DNA of 64,000 nt. It comes from Halopseudomonas sabulinigri. GTDB lineage: Bacteria > Pseudomonadota > Gammaproteobacteria > Pseudomonadales > Pseudomonadaceae. The notes beneath the pieces are model-generated. The model did not search any database, was not told the origin of the DNA, and worked only from the letters and a program-made list of their open reading frames with translations. Position numbers and translations under genes: made by a program. The stretch is from assembly GCF_900105255.1 (NCBI RefSeq), contig NZ_LT629763.1, positions 3,668,001 through 3,732,000 on the forward strand, given 5' to 3'. Below, piece by piece: positions 40,053-50,285 of this stretch; the first letter of the stretch is position 1, and each line of letters begins with the position of its first letter.

Positions 40053-41894
40053 ATGAAACGTCTGATTTTTTCTGGTGCCGGCCTGCTGGTGCTGCTGCTG
40101 GCCTTTGTTGCCTTCAATATGGCGAGCAACGTGCTTCTGCCGGGTGCACGTATCGATTTGACCGAGCAGAAGCTGTACACCTTTTCCGAGGGCACCCAGC
40201 AGATTCTGGCTGACTTGGAAGAGCCTATAGATCTGTACTTCTTCTTTTCCGACCAGGCCAGCAAGAAGAACGTGGCGCTGCGCAACTATGCCAAGCGTGT
40301 GGAGGAAATGCTCAAGGAGTATGAGCGCGAAGCCGACGGCAAGATTCGCCTGCACATCATCGACCCCCAGCCGTTCTCCGAAGCGGAAGACCGCGCCGCC
40401 GAGTTTGGTCTGCAGGGTATTCCGCTGACTCAGAGCGGCGATAACCTCTATTTCGGCCTGGCCGGCACCAATGAACTGGCCCAGCGAGAGGTAATCCCAT
40501 TCTTCGCGCTGGAGCAGGAGGGCATGCTGGAGTACGAGCTGAGCCGCCTGGTCAGTACCCTGGCACAAACCGAGAAGCCCAAGGTGGGGTTGATTTCCGG
40601 ATTGCCGATGAGCGGTGGCATGACGCCTTACTCGCAGCAACCGGCCCCGGCCTGGGTGGCGCTGGAGCAGATGCAGCAGATGTTCGATGTGCAGGAACTG
40701 CAACACGACGTCGACCAGATTCCGGACGATATCGGTGTGCTGCTGCTGGTGCATCCAAAGTCCTTGACCGAAGCGGCACTCTACGCGGTGGATCAGTTTG
40801 TGCTGCGCGGCGGCAAGCTGCTGGCATTCATCGATCCCTATGCCGAATCGGACCAGGGTATGGAGGCGATGATCGAAGGCATGGCCGATGGCAAGTCATC
40901 CGACCTGGGCCCGCTGCTCAAGGCGTGGGGCGTGCAGTACAACCCGGAACAGGTGGTCGTGGACGAGCGTCAGGGTATGTCGGTCAGCCGCGGTCAGGGC
41001 CAGTTGCCGGCCCGCCACATTGGCTGGCTAGAGGTGGAACCCGCACAGATTGATCGCGAGGACACCATCACTGCGCCGCTGCAGCTGCTGACAGTCGGTA
41101 CCGGCGGTGCCCTGGTGCCGGTTGATGGCGCCAAGACGCAGTTTACCCCGCTGTTGACCAGCACCGCAGACAGCGCCCTGATGCCAAGCGAAGCCTTCGC
41201 CAAGCTGCGCGACCCGGAGGATCTGCTCAAGGGCTTCACGGCCGATGAGCATACCTACACCTTTGCCGCGCGCCTTGAAGGCCCTGCAGAATCGGCCTAC
41301 CCCCAGGGCGTTGAAGGGCATGAGCCCGGTTTGCAGAGCGCCGACAACATCAACGTGGTGGTGGTGGCCGATACCGATATGCTCACCGACCGCATGTGGG
41401 TACAGGTGCAGGATCTGTTTGGCCAGCGTATTCCGCAGCCCTGGGCTGACAATGGCGGCTTTTTGATTAATGCGCTGGATAACCTTTCCGGCTCGGACGC
41501 GCTCATCAGCGTACGCTCGAGAGGCGACTTCAGCCGCCCGTTCACTGTGGTGGAGAAGTTGCAGCGTGATGCCGAAAGCCGCTTCCGTGCCAGCGAACAG
41601 CGCCTGCAGCAGCAATTGGCCGAAACCGACCAGCGGCTCGCGCAATTGCAGCAGAACCAGGACCCGAACCAGTTGACCGAATTGACCACCGAGCAGCGCG
41701 ACGCCATTCAACAGTTCATCGATGAGAAGCTGGCCATTCGCAAGCAATTGCGTGACGTGCGCTACAAGCTGAACGAAGACATCGACAACCTGGGTACCCA
41801 GTTGAAGTTCATCAATATCGCCCTGGTGCCGCTGTTGCTGACCTTCGGCGTGCTGATCTGGTGGCTGGTTGGCCGCCTGCGTCGCAAACACTGA
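40053..41894 (+). CDS. GldG-like ABC auxiliary protein
   Basis: A 613-residue protein with an N-terminal membrane segment (about 5-25), a large periplasmic domain (ABC-type uncharacterised transport auxiliary family; IDLTEQKLYTFSEGTQQIL is typical) and a second membrane segment close to the C-terminus (IALVPLLLTFGVLIWWLVG). The region before that last segment is strongly helical and glutamine-rich (about 515-580), likely a coiled coil. It resembles GldG of the Bacteroidetes gliding system, but homologues are widespread in non-gliding bacteria. Starts 15 bases after the permease. Function unknown. Confidence 0.87.
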   Translation: MKRLIFSGAGLLVLLLAFVAFNMASNVLLPGARIDLTEQKLYTFSEGTQQILADLEEPIDLYFFFSDQASKKNVALRNYAKRVEEMLKEYEREADGKIRLHIIDPQPFSEAEDRAAEFGLQGIPLTQSGDNLYFGLAGTNELAQREVIPFFALEQEGMLEYELSRLVSTLAQTEKPKVGLISGLPMSGGMTPYSQQPAPAWVALEQMQQMFDVQELQHDVDQIPDDIGVLLLVHPKSLTEAALYAVDQFVLRGGKLLAFIDPYAESDQGMEAMIEGMADGKSSDLGPLLKAWGVQYNPEQVVVDERQGMSVSRGQGQLPARHIGWLEVEPAQIDREDTITAPLQLLTVGTGGALVPVDGAKTQFTPLLTSTADSALMPSEAFAKLRDPEDLLKGFTADEHTYTFAARLEGPAESAYPQGVEGHEPGLQSADNINVVVVADTDMLTDRMWVQVQDLFGQRIPQPWADNGGFLINALDNLSGSDALISVRSRGDFSRPFTVVEKLQRDAESRFRASEQRLQQQLAETDQRLAQLQQNQDPNQLTELTTEQRDAIQQFIDEKLAIRKQLRDVRYKLNEDIDNLGTQLKFINIALVPLLLTFGVLIWWLVGRLRRKH

Positions 41895-41904
41895 GGAGCC
41901 GAGT

Positions 41905-42885
41905 ATGCGCAAGATTGTGTTGATCGTAGTCGCGCTGCTGGCCGTGGTGCTGGTGGCAGTGGCGCTGCAGGTACGCAAGACTGACCGCGTGGCAGACCTG
42001 CAAAGCTACAAGCTGCTTTCCGAGGCGCAGTTGAAGACCCTGGCCGACACCCAGGCGATTACCCTGCAGCGCGGCGAGCAGCGTGTTGAACTGGTGCGCA
42101 AGGGTGGCCACTGGCTGGTCGCCAACAGCGATGACTTTCCGGTTATGCAGCCACGCTTGGCAGCGCTACTGCTGGCCCTGCGTGGCGCTGAAGTGCAGGA
42201 ACAGAAGACCAGTAACCCGGAGTACCATCAGCGGCTTGGCCTGAGCGCCGATAGTGAGCCACCGGTACTGCAGGTGACCCTGGACGCCGGCGACAGCGAG
42301 CTGGGTCTGTTGTACGGCAACACGGTGGGCCAGGGGCAGTTGCTGCGTCTGGCGGATACCGACCAGGTACTGTTGATCAACCGGCCGCTGAATATCTCGG
42401 TCAACAGCCATGACTGGCTGGATCTGCAAGTCAGCTCGATTGGCCTGGAGCAGATTGCCAAGGCTGCCTGGCAGCATGCCGACGGTGAAGCGTTAGTGCT
42501 GGAGAAGGCCGAGCAAGGCGATTACAACTTCCGCCTGGCGGGCGAGGAGGGCGCCGACGGGCAGGAGCGCAAACTCAACAGCATGGTGCTGGCGCTGGCC
42601 AACCTGCGCGCACAGGATGTCAGCCTGCGCAGCGAGCTGAATCTGCCCGAGCCCAGCCTGAGGATGCAACTGAGCACCTGGTCTGGCTCGCAGCTCAATG
42701 CGTCGCTATATCAGATTGATAACCAGTATTGGCTGACTATCGACCGCCTGCAGCAGAACGATGAGCAGCCGCTGGAAGTGCGTGCCGATCCACGCTGGGC
42801 TTACCAGCTCAGTGTGGCGCAGCACGATCAGTTGGCGCTGCGTGCCGCCGATCTGCAGCCCGAAGCGGCTGGTGCCGAGCAGTAA
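41905..42885 (+). CDS. DUF4340 domain-containing protein
   Basis: A 326-residue protein with one N-terminal membrane segment (IVLIVVALLAVVLVAVALQV) and a periplasmic DUF4340 region, partner family of GldG-like proteins. The repeat-like architecture (LQRGEQRVELVRKGGHWLV and later VNSHDWLDLQVSSIGLEQI) is typical. ATG 41905 lies 10 bases after the GldG stop behind GAGGAG. It is the last gene of the four-gene ABC operon; paired hairpins follow it. Confidence 0.85.
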   Translation: MRKIVLIVVALLAVVLVAVALQVRKTDRVADLQSYKLLSEAQLKTLADTQAITLQRGEQRVELVRKGGHWLVANSDDFPVMQPRLAALLLALRGAEVQEQKTSNPEYHQRLGLSADSEPPVLQVTLDAGDSELGLLYGNTVGQGQLLRLADTDQVLLINRPLNISVNSHDWLDLQVSSIGLEQIAKAAWQHADGEALVLEKAEQGDYNFRLAGEEGADGQERKLNSMVLALANLRAQDVSLRSELNLPEPSLRMQLSTWSGSQLNASLYQIDNQYWLTIDRLQQNDEQPLEVRADPRWAYQLSVAQHDQLALRAADLQPEAAGAEQ

Positions 42886-42903
42886 CCCTTGAGCAGCCCG
42901 CAG

Positions 42904-42957
42904 CTCAGCCGATGGTGTCCACCGTCGGCTGAGTTGCCGGACGGCTTGGTCGCCGTC
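42904..42957 (+). terminator. Two adjacent hairpins after the ABC operon
   Basis: CTCAGCCGA (42904-42912) pairs with TCGGCTGAG (42925-42933), extended inward by GGT/ACC; then GACGGC (42940-42945) pairs with GCCGTC (42952-42957) around TTGGTC. Neither is followed by a T-tract, so these are terminators only tentatively; they may instead block read-through into the cold-shock gene leader. Confidence 0.45.
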
Positions 42958-42960
42958 AGC

Positions 42961-42988
42961 TTGCACCCCTTTCAGCATTGTCTAGACT
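42961..42988 (+). promoter_or_regulatory. Candidate promoter for the cold-shock gene
   Basis: TTGCAC (42961-42966) and TAGACT (42983-42988) are spaced by 16 bases. Transcription from here would give a leader of about 125 bases before the ATG at 43123, in keeping with the long leaders of cold-shock genes. Confidence 0.4.
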
Positions 42989-43122
42989 CGAAACAAGGCC
43001 TCTGCAGCAGCGCAGAGCTGCTGGTCCGTGCGCGCTATTCAGGCGTCGGCGGCGTTGGCAGGCCAAGAGTGTTGCCGGTAATGCAGCAACGTCATCAAGT
43101 CTGTTGTAGTGAGGAAGAGGTA

Positions 43123-43332
43123 ATGGCAGAGCGCGAGCACGGGACCGTCAAGTGGTTCAACGATGCCAAGGGGTTTGGTTTTATTCAGCGTGAGTCCGGT
43201 CCGGATGTCTTTGTACACTTCAGAGCCATTCGGGGTGATGGTCATCGCACTCTGGTGGAAGGGCAGGCGGTGGAATTCACCGTGACCCAAGGGCAAAAAG
43301 GCCTGCAGGCGGAAGACGTCGCCAAGCTCTAG
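43123..43332 (+). CDS. Cold-shock protein, CspA family
   Basis: A 69-residue single cold-shock domain that binds single-stranded RNA and DNA. It shows [15 protein letters not shown] (RNP1) and DVFVHF (RNP2), followed by the usual [17 protein letters not shown]. The ATG at 43123 follows GAGGAAGAGG and matches the family; a frame open from 42895 is rejected as an N-terminal extension because it contains the hairpins and promoter-like sequence. Which csp gene it is cannot be said. Confidence 0.93.
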   Translation: MAEREHGTVKWFNDAKGFGFIQRESGPDVFVHFRAIRGDGHRTLVEGQAVEFTVTQGQKGLQAEDVAKL

Positions 43333-43420
43333 TAGCCCCCGAGACGACTTGTCTGCACCTGCTGCCGACAGGGAAAGCGCCAGACGCTGACGCGAGCGAG
43401 GCTTGCGCAGGGAGGTGCGG

Positions 43421-43724
43421 ATGAATGAAAAGTGGTTCTGCCTTGCGTTGGGGGATGGCCTACTCGCTGCGCCCGTGATTGCCGAGCTGGCGGCGCTGTC
43501 GCTGTCGACGTGCGCGCGCCACGCGACCCCCTTTGGCGCTACTACTGCGCCATCGCCAGCAGGGCTTGCACTGCGTCCATCATCTGTATTTCACTCCTGG
43601 CCTGCATGAACTCGCATCACGTTACGCAGCACGCCCCTGCGCGCGACCTGGCATGGCGGGGCTGGAATTGCTCAATCGCGAGCCAGGCAGCCTGAGTTGG
43701 TGGCAACGTCACCCGGAAATTTGA
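43421..43724 (+). pseudogene. Small gene with an apparent +1 frameshift
   Basis: Behind a strong site (GGGAGGTG) an ATG opens MNEKWFCLALGDGLLAAPV and the frame stays protein-like to about 43528, then becomes meaningless. The frame one base ahead carries LRHRQQGLHCVHHLYFTP and, to the stop at 43722, a plausible C-terminus (ARPCARPGMAGLELL). Joining the two at the run of five Cs (43527-43531) by dropping one C gives a continuous 100-residue protein. I recall small pseudomonad proteins of this shape (KWFCLALGD at the start, ARPC near the end) but no function. It may be a true mutation, a sequencing error or programmed slippage. Confidence 0.6.
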
Positions 43725-43731
43725 TCGGCGC

Positions 43732-44163
43732 TCAGGTAATGGCGGGCAAATGGGTGTCCAGCCAGCGGGCAAACTCCTGTGGCGGTACCGCGCCGTTGAG
43801 TCGCGCGACTGCCTGACCGCGGTGCAAGATCAACAGGGTGGGAATGCTGCGAATGGCGAAGCGGGCCGCGAGATCGGGAGCAGTCTCGGTATCAACCTTG
43901 GCCAGCCGGGCACGCGGTTCGAATGCTGTCGCCGCTTTGGCAAACACCGGTGCGAACTGCTGACAGGGGCCGCACCAGGAGGCCCAGAAGTCGATCACCA
44001 TTGGCAGGTCGGCACTGGCATGTTTGGCGAAGGTGGTGCTGCTCAGTGATAGCGGCTGTCCGGTAAACAACGCCTGTTTGCAGGCACCGCAGGTCGGGTT
44101 GGCATCCAGGCGTGCTGGTTCGAGTCGATTCTTGCGGTGGCAGTGGGGACAACAGATCAGCAT
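43732..44163 (-). CDS. trxC: Thioredoxin 2
   Basis: A 143-residue disulfide reductase of the TrxC type. The active site WCGPC lies in DFWASWCGPCQQFAPVF, and the distinguishing N-terminal zinc module CPHC...CGAC is present (Cys5, Cys8, Cys24, Cys27 by count). In E. coli TrxC is induced by oxidative stress. It ends 8 bases from the frameshifted gene on the other strand. Confidence 0.95.
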   Translation of the reverse strand: MLICCPHCHRKNRLEPARLDANPTCGACKQALFTGQPLSLSSTTFAKHASADLPMVIDFWASWCGPCQQFAPVFAKAATAFEPRARLAKVDTETAPDLAARFAIRSIPTLLILHRGQAVARLNGAVPPQEFARWLDTHLPAIT

Positions 44164-44216
44164 GGGCTGGTTCTCCGCGTGGCTTTACAGCTGTGATGGG
44201 GGCCTGCAGCGCGTTT

Positions 44217-44678
44217 TCAAGCCTGGCGACCGCGCTCGTCTCTTCCGCGCCAATGGCGCTGTAACTCCAGGAAAGTCAGCGAGGCCGACCAGGTGATCAA
44301 TACCAGCCCGGTCAAGGCTTCTGTGCCATACAGGAAGCGGATATTACCTACCGGGGTGATGTCGCCGTAGCCCAGTGTGCTGTAGGTAGTCGCGGACAGA
44401 TAAACCGTTTCAAACAACGTTGGCTCTGGCATCCCGGCGATGCCGCCCAGTTCGGGTATTTTCAGCATCAGCAGGGCGCCGGCGCCAAACAGCCAGATCT
44501 CGGCGATATGGGCCAACAGCAAGACGAAGATCAGTGTGAGAATCCGTGGCCGCTCCGACAGGCGCGTGGTGTCGAGAAAGCGCTGCAGGCGAGCCAGTAC
44601 CTCGTAGTGCAGTATCACCGCCAGAATCACCAGTAGCACGCTGGCGCAGACGGTAATCCAGTGATACTGGTCGATCAT
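44217..44678 (-). CDS. Small ion channel protein (two-TM potassium channel type)
   Basis: A 153-residue membrane protein. Hydrophobic segments lie at about 8-28, 45-72 and 120-142, and a pore loop before the last one contains the selectivity filter TTYSTLGYGDITP, typical of potassium channels. There is no cytosolic RCK/TrkA-N domain. The ATG lies 3 bases after the stop of the gene upstream, so the two are very likely translated together. Physiological role unknown. Confidence 0.85.
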   Translation of the reverse strand: MIDQYHWITVCASVLLVILAVILHYEVLARLQRFLDTTRLSERPRILTLIFVLLLAHIAEIWLFGAGALLMLKIPELGGIAGMPEPTLFETVYLSATTYSTLGYGDITPVGNIRFLYGTEALTGLVLITWSASLTFLELQRHWRGRDERGRQA

Positions 44679-44681
44679 GAC

Positions 44682-45059
44682 CTAGAGCGCCCAGACGAAT
44701 TCGCTTTCACCGTCGGCGTTGACCTTCAGCCAGCGGTCGGCATCGGCTTCGCCATCGGTTTCGTTCCAGCTGCCCACCGAGCAGCGCACCTCATGCCCCA
44801 ACGCCTGATGAACTGCACGTGCGCAGTCGACGTCGGTTGCCCACGGCGTGGCCTCACTGTCGAACCAGACGCTGGTCCACTTACCTGCAGCCTTGCGCAC
44901 TATCATCAACGGGACGGCGGGCTGGCTTTCGATCAGACCCTGTCGGCTATTGCCCTTGGGCTCGTCGAGCACGACCGGGCCCATCGCCTCGGGCAGCCAG
45001 GCGAGCAGATCCTTTACATGGTCTTCGCGCAGGTAGATCTCGATATCGGGTTGGCGCAC
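44682..45059 (-). CDS. Conserved protein of unknown function upstream of the channel gene
   Basis: A 125-residue acidic soluble protein I do not recognise. It starts at GTG 45059 with GAGGA about 8 bases upstream. Sequence features: IEIYLREDHVKDLLAWLPEAM at the N-terminus, WFDSEATPWATDVDCARAV and WLKVNADGESEFVWAL at the end; no membrane segment or signal peptide. Separated from the channel gene by 3 bases and from rlmA by 32 bases, all on the minus strand. Confidence 0.7.
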   Translation of the reverse strand: MRQPDIEIYLREDHVKDLLAWLPEAMGPVVLDEPKGNSRQGLIESQPAVPLMIVRKAAGKWTSVWFDSEATPWATDVDCARAVHQALGHEVRCSVGSWNETDGEADADRWLKVNADGESEFVWAL

Positions 45060-45091
45060 GATGCGTCCTCGTGGAGCAGTTGATCGGGTGG

Positions 45092-45894
45092 TTACAGTCT
45101 TTCCAGCAATACCATTTGCATGGCTACTTCCAGTCCTTCGACACCGCTGGCACAGATGGCCTGTTGGCGCTCGGGCTGGCTGCGAAAACCGTGCGGCGTC
45201 ATGCCGATCAGGTGACTTAACTCGTCGGCAGGTACCTGCAGAGCATAGCGCAGGGTGCTTTGCGAGACGATGCGCAATTGATCAGGCAGCGATTTGATCA
45301 GTTCGGGTGTGGGGTGCACGGTGTCGTAGAGTTTTTCACGCAGGGCCAGCAGATGATCAGCATGCGGGCCGACAATAAGTACGCGGCTGCTGGGGCGAAG
45401 GGTGCGCACGCATTCTTCCGGCGACCAGGGACTGAACACGCACAGCGCCGCGTCCAGGCTCTGATCGGCCACCGGCAAGCGGGCGCTGGAGGCGACCAGC
45501 CACTGAATGGTTTTGCTGCGACGACAAGCCTTGAGAATGGCGTCCTTGCTGATGTCCAGCCCGGCGAGCCTGGCCTGCGGCAACGCAGCGGCGAGTCGTG
45601 CGCTGTAATAGCCCTCGCCGCAGCCCATATCCAGCACGCGCGCGGGTGCTGATTCTGCCAGCTGTGCGTTGATCGCATCGCTGACCGGCTGATAATGCCC
45701 GGCATCGAGAAACGCCTGGCGGTGCGCCAGCATCTGCGGGGTGTCACCGGGTTGCTTGCTGTTCTTGTGCTGCACCAGCAGCAGATTCAGGTAGCCCTGG
45801 CGTGCCTGGTCGTAGCTGTGGCCGTTGGCACAGCTCCAGTGACGCTCGTCGGCGGTCAGCGATTCTCGGCAATGCGGGCAGATAAGCTCGATCA

Positions 45895-45895
<1 letters not shown>
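45092..45895 (-). CDS. rlmA: 23S rRNA (guanine-745-N1)-methyltransferase RlmA
   Basis: A 267-residue SAM-dependent methyltransferase acting on helix 35 of 23S rRNA. The N-terminal zinc finger CPHCRESL...CANGHSYD, the following QARQGYLNLLL and the SAM motif VLDMGCGEGYYSARLA are diagnostic of RlmA. The start at 45895 overlaps the dapE stop by one base (TGATG), so translation is coupled; longer frames upstream are rejected. Confidence 0.92.
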
Positions 45896-48100
<2,205 letters not shown>

Positions 48101-48200
48101 GGGAGGTTCCCTGATGATGGGGTGTGATTCTCCCACACTTGAGGAGCCATAAGCCATGCAACGCCGCTGCGGGCTTGTGCACAAATACCGTGGATGAATC

Positions 48201-48209
48201 TGTGGATAA
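48201..48209 (+). promoter_or_regulatory. Perfect DnaA-box sequence
   Basis: TGTGGATAA is the exact complement of the DnaA consensus TTATCCACA. It lies in the divergent rlmF-tcdA spacer, with a weaker relative (CGTGGATGA) about 12 bases to the left. A single box is not an origin; whether DnaA binds here is unknown. Confidence 0.4.
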
Positions 48210-48282
48210 CCCAAGGATAGCTGTTCCGGCCCTACGTCTGACGGGGCCTGTCAGCGTCTGGCTGTTTATTGAGCAATCGCAC

Positions 48283-48294
48283 CGTGCATGCACG
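48283..48294. promoter_or_regulatory. 12-base perfect palindrome upstream of tcdA
   Basis: CGTGCATGCACG reads the same on both strands and lies just before a TATACT element (48299-48304) that could be the -10 of tcdA. The position suits an operator, but no regulator can be named. Confidence 0.35.
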
Positions 48295-48329
48295 CTGATA
48301 TACTTGCTGGCTGATGGCAGGGGGTACAG

Positions 48330-49106
48330 ATGGCAATAGATGATCCACGGTTTGGTGGCATAGCACGCTTGTACGGCGTGGAAGCACTTGCGCGGCTGCA
48401 GGCCAGCCATGTAGTCGTAGTCGGGATTGGCGGTGTGGGCACTTGGGTTGCCGAGGCGCTGGGCCGTACGGGTATTGGCCGGATTACGCTGATTGATCTG
48501 GACGAGGTCTGTGTGACCAATACCAACCGCCAGTTGCCGGCTATGGACGGCAATATCGGTCGGCCCAAGGTTGAAGTTATGGCGGAGCGGCTGCGGGCAA
48601 TCAATCCAGCGTGCGTGGTCAACCCGATACTGGATTTTGTTTCGGCCGCGAACCTGGCGGATTACCTCGGTGACGAGGTTGATTGCGTGGTCGATTGCAT
48701 CGACAGCATCAAGGCCAAGGTAGCGCTGATTGCCTGGTGCCGCCGGCGCAAGCTTGCCGTTATCACTACCGGCGGCGCTGGCGGGCAGATTGACCCTACT
48801 CAGGTAACGGTGTCGGATCTGTCGAAGACCGTCAACGACCCCTTGGCCGCGAAGGCCCGCTCACAATTGCGCCGCGAGCACAATTTCCCCAAGGCCGACA
48901 GCAAACGCAGCTTCGGCGTACCCTGCGTTTATTCCAAGGAGCAGCTGCGTTATCCAATGCCAGACGGTTCGGTCTGTCAGCAAAAATCCTTTGTGGGAGA
49001 AGGGGTGCGCCTGGACTGCGCTGGCGGCTTTGGTGCGGTCACCATGGTTACGGCCACCTTTGGCATGGTTGCCGCTGCGCAAGCGGTTCAACGCCTGCTG
49101 CGTTAA
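48330..49106 (+). CDS. tcdA: tRNA threonylcarbamoyladenosine dehydratase TcdA
   Basis: E1-like enzyme that cyclises t6A to ct6A in tRNA. The 258-residue protein has the ATP-binding motif VVGIGGVGTWVAEAL, the acidic IDLDEVCVTNTNRQ and the conserved DCIDSIKAKVALIAWC, matching TcdA (CsdL/YgdL). It diverges from rlmF and is followed by a bidirectional terminator. Functionally it acts after TsaB, which is also in this window. Confidence 0.94.
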   Translation: MAIDDPRFGGIARLYGVEALARLQASHVVVVGIGGVGTWVAEALGRTGIGRITLIDLDEVCVTNTNRQLPAMDGNIGRPKVEVMAERLRAINPACVVNPILDFVSAANLADYLGDEVDCVVDCIDSIKAKVALIAWCRRRKLAVITTGGAGGQIDPTQVTVSDLSKTVNDPLAAKARSQLRREHNFPKADSKRSFGVPCVYSKEQLRYPMPDGSVCQQKSFVGEGVRLDCAGGFGAVTMVTATFGMVAAAQAVQRLLR

Positions 49107-49107
49107 G

Positions 49108-49129
49108 CCCCAGCTTCCAGCTTTAAGCG
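49108..49129. repeat. Dispersed CAAGC/AAGCT-type repeat, copy 3
   Basis: CCCCAGCTTCCAGCTTTAAGCG contains the AGCTT and CAGCTT units of the family seen at 1516-1568. It sits between the tcdA stop and the terminator hairpin. Confidence 0.4.
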
Positions 49130-49140
49130 CCCTTTGAAAC

Positions 49141-49176
49141 AAAAAAGCCCGAACCGATAACCGGAACGGGCCTTTT
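49141..49176. terminator. Bidirectional terminator between tcdA and dapD
   Basis: GCCCG (49147-49151) pairs with CGGGC (49167-49171), with an inner CCG/CGG pairing across an AA/AA mismatch. The stem is flanked by AAAAAA on the left and CTTTTC on the right, so it can end transcripts of tcdA (plus strand) and of dapD (minus strand, with the better T-run). Confidence 0.75.
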
Positions 49177-49183
49177 CGTGAAC

Positions 49184-49216
49184 TGCTTGCAGCTTAAAGC
49201 TTGTCGCTTGCAGCTA
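49184..49216. repeat. Dispersed CAAGC/AAGCT-type repeat, copy 4
   Basis: The stretch contains TGCTTGCAGCTTAAAGC and TTGTCGCTTGCAGCT. Its reverse complement closely follows the copy at 1516-1568 (both contain a CAAGCGAC unit followed by CAAGCTTnAAGCTGCA). It lies between the terminator and the dapD stop. Confidence 0.5.
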
Positions 49217-49232
49217 CTGAGCGCGAAGGCGC

Positions 49233-50267
49233 TCAGTTGTGGGCATGCAGCATGTCGTTGAGCTGAATAGCGCTCTTGTTGGTCTTGCACTCGATGGCGC
49301 CGGTCTGCGAGTTGCGGCGGAACAGCAGGTCAGACTGGTTGGCCAGATCGCGTGCCTTGACGATTTCGACCAGGTTGTCGGCGTCGTCCAGTAGGGTGAC
49401 CTTGATGCCGGCCGTAATATACAGACCGGCTTCTACGGTGCAGCGATCGCCCAACGGGATGCCAATACCGGCGTTGGCGCCAATCAGGCAGCCTTCGCCG
49501 ACCGAAATGACGATGTTGCCGCCACCGGACAGCGTGCCCATGGTCGAGCAGCCGCCGCCCAGATCGGAACCCTTGCCCACGAAGACGCCGGCGGAAATGC
49601 GGCCTTCGACCATGCTGGTACCCGCGGTACCGGCGTTGAAGTTGATAAAGCCCTCGTGCATGACGGTGGTGCCTTCGCCAACATAGGCGCCCAGGCGCAC
49701 ACGGGCGGTATCGGCGATGCGGATGCCGGCGGGGACCACGTAATCGGTCATCGATGGGAATTTATCGATGCTGTGCACGACCAGTGATTCACCCTGCATG
49801 CGCGCTGCCATCTGACGCTGCGGCAGCTCGTTGATGTCGATGGCGCCCTGGGTCGTCCAGGCAACGTTCGGCAACAGTGGGAAAATGCCAGCCAGCACCA
49901 CCCCATGCGGCTTGACCAGGCGGTGCGAGAGCAGGTGCAGCTTGAGGTAGGCCTCAGGGGTAGAGGCGGGGGCCTCATCGGTAGCCAGTACAGTGGCGAC
50001 CAGCGGACGCGTGCTGCTGGCCATTTGCGCGACCAGGGCGCCGGCCTCGGCAAAGCCCGCGCTGCTGAGCGCTTCGGCCAGGGCGGCGCATTGGCTGGCA
50101 GCAAAGTTGATGGCCTGATTGCCTTCGCTGTAGCCGAGTTGCTCGCTGACAACCTTGATCAGGGCGTTATCGGGGTTCAGCAGCGGCTGTGGGTAAAAGA
50201 CCTCAAGCCAGTTGCCTGCGCTGTTCTGGGTGCCGATGCCAAAGGCCAGGCTGAAACATTCGCTCAT
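49233..50267 (-). CDS. dapD: 2,3,4,5-tetrahydropyridine-2,6-dicarboxylate N-succinyltransferase
   Basis: Succinylates tetrahydrodipicolinate in the lysine/diaminopimelate pathway. The 344-residue protein is the long Pseudomonas-type DapD, with a left-handed parallel beta-helix of hexapeptide repeats (about 170-280: RLGAYVGEGTTVMHEGFINF, SAGVFVGKGSDLGGG). The N-terminal domain MSECFSLAFGIGTQN fits this form. It is the last of three neighbouring minus-strand genes (dapC, ArsC-like, dapD). Confidence 0.95.
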   Translation of the reverse strand: MSECFSLAFGIGTQNSAGNWLEVFYPQPLLNPDNALIKVVSEQLGYSEGNQAINFAASQCAALAEALSSAGFAEAGALVAQMASSTRPLVATVLATDEAPASTPEAYLKLHLLSHRLVKPHGVVLAGIFPLLPNVAWTTQGAIDINELPQRQMAARMQGESLVVHSIDKFPSMTDYVVPAGIRIADTARVRLGAYVGEGTTVMHEGFINFNAGTAGTSMVEGRISAGVFVGKGSDLGGGCSTMGTLSGGGNIVISVGEGCLIGANAGIGIPLGDRCTVEAGLYITAGIKVTLLDDADNLVEIVKARDLANQSDLLFRRNSQTGAIECKTNKSAIQLNDMLHAHN

Positions 50268-50285
50268 GGGGTTGTTCCTTTGATG

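Noticed and set aside
42895..43122. A 76-codon N-terminal extension of the cold-shock protein
   Set aside because: The extension spans two hairpins and a promoter-like pair. The ATG at 43123 has a strong ribosome site and matches cold-shock family N-termini.
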